8,022 nucleotides of DNA from an uncultured Eubacteriales bacterium (lineage in GTDB: Bacteria > Bacillota > Clostridia > Oscillospirales > CAG-272): assembly GCA_934481325.1 (NCBI GenBank), contig CAKSPL010000048.1, forward strand, positions 1 through 8,022, read 5' to 3'. The position numbers were made by a program, and so were the translations under genes. Below are positions 1 through 4,498 of the stretch, one piece after another. Below the pieces are notes generated by a model. It made no database searches, was not told where the DNA came from, and saw nothing but the letters and a program-made list of their open reading frames with translations. Position 1 is the stretch's first letter. Every line of letters starts with the position of its first letter.

Positions 1-729
1 GTGGAAAACTATCCCGTTCGACTGGTGCTGACCCGCGAAGGCTACTTCAAAAAGATTACCTTCCAGTCACTTCGCGGAAATGATGAACAAAAGCTGAAAG
101 AAAACGATGCCATCAATCAGATTATTGACGCGGAAAACCGCGATAATCTCCTGATCTTTACCGACAAATCTCAGGTCTTTCGTGTACGCGCGGCGGATTT
201 TGATACTACAAAGGCGTCCGCTATGGGCGACTTCCTCAATGCCAAACTGGGGATGGACAAGGACGAACGCCCGGTATTTATGAAAATCCAAAACAGCTAC
301 GGGGCGGGAGAAAATATGGTCTTTCTCTTTGCAAACGGTAAAGGCGTGCGCATTCCGATTTCTGCTTACGAAACCAAAGGCAACCGCAAAAAGCTGACCG
401 GAGCGTATTCTGCCAATTCCCCGCTGGTGGGCATTTTTGCCGAGCAGGAGGCTGATCCCTTTGAGATTATGCTGATTACGGATGCAGGACGGGGTCTGGT
501 ATTCAAATCATCCCTGATTCCCGTAATGAATACGCGATCGTCCGGCGGTGTTACGCTGATTAACTTCGGCAGGCGCGAAACCAAGGTAACCGAAGCACTT
601 TCCGATTTTTCGGCTTACGGTGACGGCAAGGGCTACCGCAAATACAAGCTACCCGCAACCGGCGTTCCGATCAGTGACAAATATGAGGATGCCATTCAAT
701 TGAAAATATATGATGATACAAAGGAGTAA
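1..729 (+). CDS. DNA gyrase / topoisomerase IV subunit A, C-terminal part (partial)
   Basis: This is the DNA-binding beta-propeller end of a type II topoisomerase A subunit (GyrA/ParC family), which with its B subunit changes DNA supercoiling or unlinks daughter chromosomes. The gene is cut by the window edge: the GTG at base 1 is just an in-frame codon, and the catalytic tyrosine domain lies outside. Propeller-type repeats are visible around residues 7-20 (LVLTREGYFKKIT), 49-67 (NLLIFTDKSQVFRVRAADF), 105-123 and 155-172. The last blade ends in NTRSSGGV (177-184). The segment after the first strand, where canonical GyrA has a QRRGGKG-type GyrA box, reads SLRGNDEQKLKEND, so the box appears to be absent. 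That favours a ParC-like or Clostridia-specific paralogue over true gyrase, but the missing N-terminal part prevents a firm choice. The stop codon directly follows an AAGGAG that serves the next gene. Confidence 0.88.
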   Translation: MENYPVRLVLTREGYFKKITFQSLRGNDEQKLKENDAINQIIDAENRDNLLIFTDKSQVFRVRAADFDTTKASAMGDFLNAKLGMDKDERPVFMKIQNSYGAGENMVFLFANGKGVRIPISAYETKGNRKKLTGAYSANSPLVGIFAEQEADPFEIMLITDAGRGLVFKSSLIPVMNTRSSGGVTLINFGRRETKVTEALSDFSAYGDGKGYRKYKLPATGVPISDKYEDAIQLKIYDDTKE

Positions 730-738
730 CCAAGCATT

Positions 739-996
739 ATGAAGAAAGCACCCGTTAACGAAAAGGAAAAAGCATCTGGAAAGGTTCTGGCAACCAGGAT
801 TTTGGCAATCGCTCTTGCCGTACTGATGGTTGTGGGCATTGCTTACTACACAATCTTTATGATTGCGGATTCCATCAAAGCAAAAAACAATGCCAACAAA
901 GAAGATTCCAAAACTGAAGAATCCGATACCAATCACGACGGCCACGACCACGATGACGGCTCCGACGACACCGGCAACGATAAGGGAGATTGGTAA
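739..996 (+). CDS. Small single-pass membrane protein with acidic, His-containing tail
   Basis: I do not recognise this 85-residue protein. Residues 1-20 are basic (K2, K3, K9, K11, K15, R20). Residues about 21-43 form one strongly hydrophobic segment (ILAIALAVLMVVGIAYYTIFMIA) with no obvious cleavage site. The remaining 40 residues are hydrophilic, with 13 Asp/Glu and three His in the run NHDGHDHDDGSDD (65-77). By the positive-inside rule the short N-terminus would be cytoplasmic and the acidic tail outside. The tail could bind divalent cations, but that is inference from composition only. The gene follows the topoisomerase gene by 9 bp, with AAGGAG at 721-726 overlapping the end of that gene. 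The 12-nt spacing to ATG is slightly long. It is probably co-transcribed with the topoisomerase and is the last gene before a terminator. Its reality is supported by the ribosome binding site, the membrane segment and the position. Confidence 0.72.
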   Translation: MKKAPVNEKEKASGKVLATRILAIALAVLMVVGIAYYTIFMIADSIKAKNNANKEDSKTEESDTNHDGHDHDDGSDDTGNDKGDW

Positions 997-1004
997 ATAA
1001 CCAC

Positions 1005-1048
1005 AATCCGACAGAATTATCTGTGCCCGAAAAAATCGGGGTCGGATT
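1005..1048 (+). other. Nested inverted repeats after the small membrane protein gene
   Basis: AATCCGAC (1005-1012) pairs perfectly with GTCGGATT (1041-1048). Inside, CCCGA (1026-1030) pairs with TCGGG (1036-1040) across an AAAAA loop, and its 3' arm abuts the outer stem directly. The result would be a coaxial helix with a 13-nt bulge on the 5' side. No T-run follows, so it is not a standard intrinsic terminator. It may be a 3'-end stabilising structure or an accessory to the terminator just downstream. Confidence 0.4.
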
Positions 1049-1061
1049 TCCCCTGCCAAAT

Positions 1062-1092
1062 GAAAAAGCCCCGGATTTACCGGGGCTTTTTC
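1062..1092. terminator. Bidirectional intrinsic terminator between convergent units
   Basis: There is a perfect 13-bp inverted repeat, GAAAAAGCCCCGG (1062-1074) and CCGGGGCTTTTTC (1080-1092), around the loop ATTTA. The GC-rich core flanked by A5 on one side and T5 on the other makes it work on both strands. It closes the plus-strand topoisomerase unit and the minus-strand glyS-to-peptidase unit. Its right arm is also the last sense codons of the minus-strand peptidase gene, whose TAA stop (1077-1079) lies in the loop. Confidence 0.9.
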
Positions 1093-1556
1093 ATCATCTG
1101 TGCAAGCTTGCCTTTGACTCGGCGGGGGAAAAAGCGAAAAAAACGACAAACAGGTGAGGAAAGGCGGCGCAGATATGCCCGGTATTCCCGGGAATCCAGC
1201 GGATATGGCACGTCCTTTTTGAAAACACCGCACACCGCCGCAATCACATCGGCACGGGTGATTCCGTGTTCCAACCGGGTCTGATTATCTCCGCGAAATA
1301 CCGGATCACCGTTTTTCTCAAATGCCACCAGGCGATGCAACACAAATTTTCCGTTTTTGCGACGATACAGATACATTCCGTTCAGCGTCAGCTCCTCACA
1401 TTTGGCAAGCAATACCGAATCCTCACCGGCGCAAATCAGCGGTAACATACTGGTACCTTTGGGATAGAGGCGAAACTCGCCTCCGCTTTCCAACACTTCG
1501 GTCAGTACAGGAAGAACCTCGTAAAGCTCAAATTCAGTCTGTAACTGCGCCGACAC
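1077..1556 (-). CDS. S24/S26-type (signal-peptidase-like) serine peptidase
   Basis: This is a predicted soluble serine peptidase of about 159 residues. Counted from the chosen start, it shows KGTSMLP (33-39, nucleophile Ser36), VLHR (72-75, His74) and RGDN (88-91, Asp90). The GxSMxP ... HR ... GDN order is that of S26 enzymes of the SipW/Sec11 kind, which use a Ser-His pair instead of Ser-Lys. Unlike true signal peptidases there is no membrane segment; the C-terminus is basic and aromatic (CRFFRFFPRRVKGK). I chose GTG at 1554-1556 because GGAGG (1566-1570) precedes it by 9 nt. The open frame reaches 1610, but the extra 18 residues overlap the PqqD-like gene further and have no comparable ribosome site. 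With this start it overlaps the PqqD-like gene by 23 bp. It is the last gene of the unit. Its substrate is unknown; cleavage or scavenging of a peptide handled by its two neighbours is inference. Confidence 0.82.
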   Translation of the reverse strand: MSAQLQTEFELYEVLPVLTEVLESGGEFRLYPKGTSMLPLICAGEDSVLLAKCEELTLNGMYLYRRKNGKFVLHRLVAFEKNGDPVFRGDNQTRLEHGITRADVIAAVCGVFKKDVPYPLDSREYRAYLRRLSSPVCRFFRFFPRRVKGKLAQMMKKPR

Positions 1557-1800
1557 TGCGTAAAACCTCCACAAATTTTTCGGCATCCGCCGCGGCGGTT
1601 GCGGCATCAACGCCGTATTGCTCCGTCATTTTTGCGGTCAGCTCCTCCATCGTGAGCGGAGCTTCCAGCTGATCCCAGATAAAACTGCCGGTTTCGTTGA
1701 CCGAAATAATTCCGTTAAACTGTTTGGTAGCCTCTCCGGTGGCAACAATTGCAAATCCGGAGCCGATTTTTCGTTTGATAAAGTTTTCGTTTCTAACCAT
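1534..1800 (-). CDS. PqqD family protein (RiPP recognition element-like)
   Basis: This is an 88-residue PqqD-like protein, the usual size for a free-standing member. The family forms a small winged-helix fold that, in studied pathways, binds the leader of a ribosomally made peptide and presents it to a modifying enzyme. The diagnostic pattern is present: FNGIISVNETGSFIWDQL (28-45), then PLTMEEL (48-54), an acidic helix with QYGVD (61-65) and a terminal DAEKFVEVLRSVGAV stretch. GGAAGGAG lies just before the ATG (1798-1800), and the start overlaps the end of the HprK-like gene by 8 bp, so translation is probably coupled. The peptidase gene overlaps its 3' end. The partner peptide is not visible in this window, and its client could be encoded elsewhere or be a protein other than a RiPP. 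The family assignment is firm; the role is inference. Confidence 0.88.
   Translation of the reverse strand: MVRNENFIKRKIGSGFAIVATGEATKQFNGIISVNETGSFIWDQLEAPLTMEELTAKMTEQYGVDAATAAADAEKFVEVLRSVGAVTD
1566..1570 (-). promoter_or_regulatory. Ribosome binding site fixing the peptidase start
   Basis: On the minus strand GGAGG lies 9 nt before a GTG (1554-1556). It sits inside the coding sequence of the PqqD-like gene and is the only good Shine-Dalgarno near the possible starts, so it decides in favour of the shorter protein. Confidence 0.75.
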
Positions 1801-2515
1801 TGTTTTTCTCCTTCCAATCCACGGTCATCCCGGCATACGCTACCGCCGCCGCTTCATCCTCCATATTGCAGGACAGGAGATAGCAGGGGGTTTTGTCAAT
1901 CATATCGGAAAGCAACTCCAAAAACACCGTTGCGGTTGCTCTGTCTGCCGGGGTCAGAACCTGTAAAAACAGGCGTTGCAGCATATCCATCCCGCCTAAG
2001 GGGCGGATGGAATTTTCGGTTGCCCGTTCCAGAAAGCAAAGCCCGGAAAGCGGAACGGATGCGTTGCATCCCCAATGCTCTTTTCCGCACCACGGTGTGC
2101 CGTATGCGCGCCAAGCTCCGTCCACAAACCGAAAAATCGGTTTATCGCCGTTAATCATCCGCGCGCGCGACCCAAACCGTTTCAGCCACAGCCTTGCGTG
2201 GGTGGATTTTCCGGTTCCGCTTTGCGCGGCAAAGGCAAAACCGCGCCCGTCACATTCCAGCACCGCAGCGTGAAACACAAATGCACCGAAGCGCGGCAGT
2301 GCCGTGGCAATTTTCCGATAAATGCAGATACTTTCCGCATATCCGTCAGAAGGATGATAAGGGGAAGCCTGCTTTTCGGCGTCAATCTCCTCCGGGGATA
2401 CCGTTATCGTCAAATCGGGAGTATCGAATTGCGCAAGGTACTCCGCGCAAAAACGCTCTGCAAACGCATAATGTGGGTGCACCTCAATATTCAGTTCCGC
2501 CAAACGAATTTTCAT
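1793..2515 (-). CDS. HPr kinase-like P-loop protein (HprK/ScmC/lasso-peptide-kinase type)
   Basis: This is a 240-residue kinase-like protein related to the C-terminal domain of HPr kinase, without the HprK N-terminal domain. Visible elements in order are FHAAVL (81-86), a P-loop QSGTGKST (98-105) followed by HARLW, NGDKPIF (122-128, in the place of the acidic metal-binding motif), and YGTPWCGKEHWGC (138-150), which resembles the PW.GKE signature of this subgroup. Relatives include ScmC of SynChlorMet cassettes and kinases that phosphorylate lasso peptides; both occur beside PqqD-like proteins, as here. It is not the carbon-catabolite HPr kinase itself. The ATG (2513-2515) has GGGAG 6 nt upstream and lies 23 bp after glyS with no terminator between, so it is probably transcribed from the glyS promoter. 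It ends in TAG, overlapping the start of the PqqD-like gene. Its phosphate acceptor is unknown. Confidence 0.85.
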   Translation of the reverse strand: MKIRLAELNIEVHPHYAFAERFCAEYLAQFDTPDLTITVSPEEIDAEKQASPYHPSDGYAESICIYRKIATALPRFGAFVFHAAVLECDGRGFAFAAQSGTGKSTHARLWLKRFGSRARMINGDKPIFRFVDGAWRAYGTPWCGKEHWGCNASVPLSGLCFLERATENSIRPLGGMDMLQRLFLQVLTPADRATATVFLELLSDMIDKTPCYLLSCNMEDEAAAVAYAGMTVDWKEKNNG

Positions 2516-2538
2516 CGATGACTCCCATCTTGTTTTTC

Positions 2539-3954
2539 TTAGTATGCAATTTTCTGCTCAATATAATTTTTCAGTTCGGGAATCGGAATGCGCACCTGCT
2601 CCATCGTGTCACGGTCACGCACGGTTACGCAGTTGTCACCCGCCTTTTCCTCGTCGCCCACGGTATCAAAGTCCACCGTGATACAGTACGGCGTGCCGAT
2701 CTCATCCTCGCGGCGATACCGTTTACCGATCGACCCTGTCTCGTCATAGTCCACCGGGAAAGCCTTGGAAAGCTCTGCATAGATTTCCTCCGCTTTGCCA
2801 CCGAGCTTTTTGGAAAGAGGCAAAATTGCCGCTTTATAGGGTGCCAGTGCCGGATGCAGATGCAGCACCACACGCACGTCGTTTTTCTCGGCATCAATCA
2901 CTTCTTCGTCATAAGCGTCAATCAGGAAAGCCAGAGCCACGCGGTCGGCACCGAGAGAAGGCTCCACCACATAAGGAGTGTACCGCTCATTGGTCTCGGG
3001 GTCAAAATAGGTCAGATCCTTTCCGCTGTGCTTTGCGTGCTGAGAAAGATCATAATCCGTGCGGTCGGCAACGCCCCAAAGCTCACCCCAGCCAAACGGG
3101 AACAGGAACTCAAAATCAGTCGTTGCCTTGGAGTAGAAGCAAAGCTCCTCCTTGTCGTGATCGCGCAGGCGCAGATGCTCCTCGGTCATTCCGAGGTCCA
3201 GCAGGAATTTGTGACAATAATCTTTCCAATAATTGAACCATTCCAGGTCGGTACCGGGCTTGCAGAAGAATTCCAGCTCCATCTGCTCAAATTCGCGAGT
3301 GCGGAAGGTAAAGTTGCCGGGGGTGATTTCATTGCGGAAGGATTTGCCGATCTGGCACACGCCGAAGGGGAGCTTGCGGCGCGTGGAACGCTGAATCGAC
3401 GGGAAATTGACGAAAATGCCCTGCGCGGTTTCGGGGCGCAGATATACCGTGCTGGCGGAATCCTCCGTTACACCGATGAAGGTTTTGAACATCAGATTGA
3501 ATTTTTTGATTGGGGTGAAATCACTCTTTCCGCAAACCGGGCAGGTAATTCCCTTTTCCTTGATATAATCCGCCATCTGCTCAAATGTCCAACCCGCAGG
3601 ATTGTCGGAAAGTCCGTTCTGAAAAGCATAGTCCTCAATCAGCTTGTCCGCGCGGTGACGCGCTTTGCAGGATTTGCAATCCATCAGCGGGTCGGAAAAT
3701 CCGCCCACGTGACCGGAAGCCACCCAGGTTTCGGGGTTCATAATAATCGCGCTGTCAAGCCCGACATTGTATTTATTTTCCTGTACGAATTTTTTCCACC
3801 AGGCGCGCTTGACATTATTTTTGAATTCCACGCCGAGGGGACCGTAATCCCAGGAGTTGGCAAGTCCGCCGTAAATCTCAGAACCCGGGAAAATAAACCC
3901 GCGGTTTTTGCACAGCGCAACAATTTTTTCCATTGTTTTTTCAGAGTTGTTCAT
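2539..3954 (-). CDS. glyS: Glycyl-tRNA synthetase (homodimeric, class II)
   Basis: The enzyme attaches glycine to tRNA-Gly using ATP in the cytoplasm. The protein has 471 residues, the usual size for the single-chain alpha2 enzyme (also called GlyQS) rather than the separate alpha and beta subunits of many Gram-negatives. Visible features are GGLANSWDYGPLG (29-41), Cys pairs CKSC (93-96) and CPVC (138-141) in the insertion, RPETAQG (173-179), class II motif 2 FRNE (206-209) with FRTREFEQMELEFF, motif 3 PSLGADRVALAF (332-343), and a C-terminal anticodon-binding domain from about residue 362. The ATG has GAGG 8 nt upstream. A strong promoter lies directly before it, with a predicted leader of only some 23 nt, so there is no T-box riboswitch of the kind seen before glyQS in Bacillus. 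Three genes of a kinase/PqqD/peptidase cassette follow, beginning 23 bp downstream. Confidence 0.97.
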   Translation of the reverse strand: MNNSEKTMEKIVALCKNRGFIFPGSEIYGGLANSWDYGPLGVEFKNNVKRAWWKKFVQENKYNVGLDSAIIMNPETWVASGHVGGFSDPLMDCKSCKARHRADKLIEDYAFQNGLSDNPAGWTFEQMADYIKEKGITCPVCGKSDFTPIKKFNLMFKTFIGVTEDSASTVYLRPETAQGIFVNFPSIQRSTRRKLPFGVCQIGKSFRNEITPGNFTFRTREFEQMELEFFCKPGTDLEWFNYWKDYCHKFLLDLGMTEEHLRLRDHDKEELCFYSKATTDFEFLFPFGWGELWGVADRTDYDLSQHAKHSGKDLTYFDPETNERYTPYVVEPSLGADRVALAFLIDAYDEEVIDAEKNDVRVVLHLHPALAPYKAAILPLSKKLGGKAEEIYAELSKAFPVDYDETGSIGKRYRREDEIGTPYCITVDFDTVGDEEKAGDNCVTVRDRDTMEQVRIPIPELKNYIEQKIAY

Positions 3955-3983
3955 CCTTCAAACCTCACATTCAGAATAATACT

Positions 3984-4012
3984 ATTGTACACTTGTAAAC
4001 GATACTTGTCAA
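3984..4012 (-). promoter_or_regulatory. Sigma-A promoter for glyS and the downstream cassette
   Basis: On the minus strand TTGACA (4007-4012) is separated by exactly 17 bp from TACAAT (3984-3989), a near-consensus vegetative promoter. The predicted start is near 3977, giving a leader of about 23 nt. The -35 box begins only 6 bp after the ybaK stop, in the 64-bp ybaK-glyS gap. An 11-bp palindrome ACTTGTCAAGT (4004-4014, plus-strand reading) covers the -35 box exactly, and ACTTGT recurs at 3991-3996 in the spacer, so a repressor could bind here. No terminator separates it from ybaK, so read-through from the upstream operon is also likely. Confidence 0.85.
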
Positions 4013-4018
4013 GTAAAA

Positions 4019-4498
4019 TCAGGCATCTTCGGTCAGATCCGCCACGGTTGCCTCCACAAACGGAAGCAGTGCTTTGACCGAAAGGAACAGTTGCGCCCCC
4101 TTTGTGCCGGAGCTGACGGTAATTTTTTCAAAATTCTCTACCGACTTGTGAATATAGGTGGGGAATTTTTTCTTCATCCCGATGGGAGAACATCCGCCAC
4201 GGATATACCCCGTGAGTGCCAAAAGATCCTTGACGTGCACCATTTCTACCCGTTTGTTGCCAGTTGCCCGCGCCGCTTTTTTCAAATCGATTTCCAGGTC
4301 AACCGGGATACAGAATACCACAGGTCCCGTTTTGTCTCCGACGGCGACCAGTGTTTTGAACACCTGCTCGTGCGGAAGTCCGATTTCATCGGCAATATGC
4401 TTCCCCGACAGGTCGTTTTCATCCACGGTGTACTCCATCACCTCATAAGGGATTTTTGCCGCGTCCAGGCGACGCATTGCGTTGGTTTTGCTTTTCAT
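4019..4498 (-). CDS. ybaK: Cys-tRNA(Pro)/Cys-tRNA(Cys) deacylase, YbaK/EbsC family
   Basis: This is a free-standing editing enzyme that hydrolyses cysteine wrongly attached to tRNA-Pro by prolyl-tRNA synthetase. The protein has 159 residues, the usual YbaK length. It carries the conserved FKTLV (47-51) with Lys48 at the position of the catalytically important lysine of the family, and the glycine loop GGCSPIGMKK (101-110) that marks YbaK rather than other members of the fold. The ATG overlaps the recN stop by 4 bp (ATGA, 4495-4498) and a GAGGAGGG lies 12 nt upstream inside recN, so it is the last gene of the tlyA-to-ybaK operon. Its place next to glyS gives a small tRNA-charging and proofreading neighbourhood. 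The family assignment is secure; exact substrate preference is taken from the family. Confidence 0.93.
   Translation of the reverse strand: MKSKTNAMRRLDAAKIPYEVMEYTVDENDLSGKHIADEIGLPHEQVFKTLVAVGDKTGPVVFCIPVDLEIDLKKAARATGNKRVEMVHVKDLLALTGYIRGGCSPIGMKKKFPTYIHKSVENFEKITVSSGTKGAQLFLSVKALLPFVEATVADLTEDA

Noticed and set aside
649..1233. Minus-strand open frame across the small membrane protein gene and terminator
   Set aside because: Its hydrophobic stretch is the complement of the acidic Asp/His codons of the small protein; it crosses the terminator and has no ribosome site.
1793..1795. TAG at the end of the HprK-like gene as a possible second recoded amber
   Set aside because: Reading on gives an unrelated short sequence, while the codon sits at a normal overlapping gene junction with a good start and ribosome site, so it is an ordinary stop.
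1534..1800. Precursor peptide hidden in or beside the PqqD-like gene
   Set aside because: The frame is a full PqqD-like fold and the overlaps on both sides leave no space for a separate short gene with its own ribosome site.
1793..2515. True HPr kinase/phosphorylase (hprK) of carbon catabolite control
   Set aside because: The protein lacks the HprK N-terminal domain and the canonical HprK signature, and its PW.GKE region and PqqD neighbour fit the HprK-like group instead.
2540..2640. Separate promoter for the kinase-PqqD-peptidase genes at the end of glyS
   Set aside because: Only weak hexamers such as TTGAGC with a poor -10 candidate were found; nothing comparable to the promoter before glyS.
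3969..3977. ATTCAGAAT near the glyS start site as an ArgR box
   Set aside because: The ATTC and GAAT halves are in the opposite order to the TGAAT...ATTCA consensus and the match is short.
2194..4077. Long plus-strand open frame of 627 codons opposite glyS and part of the HprK-like gene
   Set aside because: It lies antisense to a clearly conserved synthetase, has no recognisable motif or ribosome site, and its openness follows from the codon bias of the real gene.
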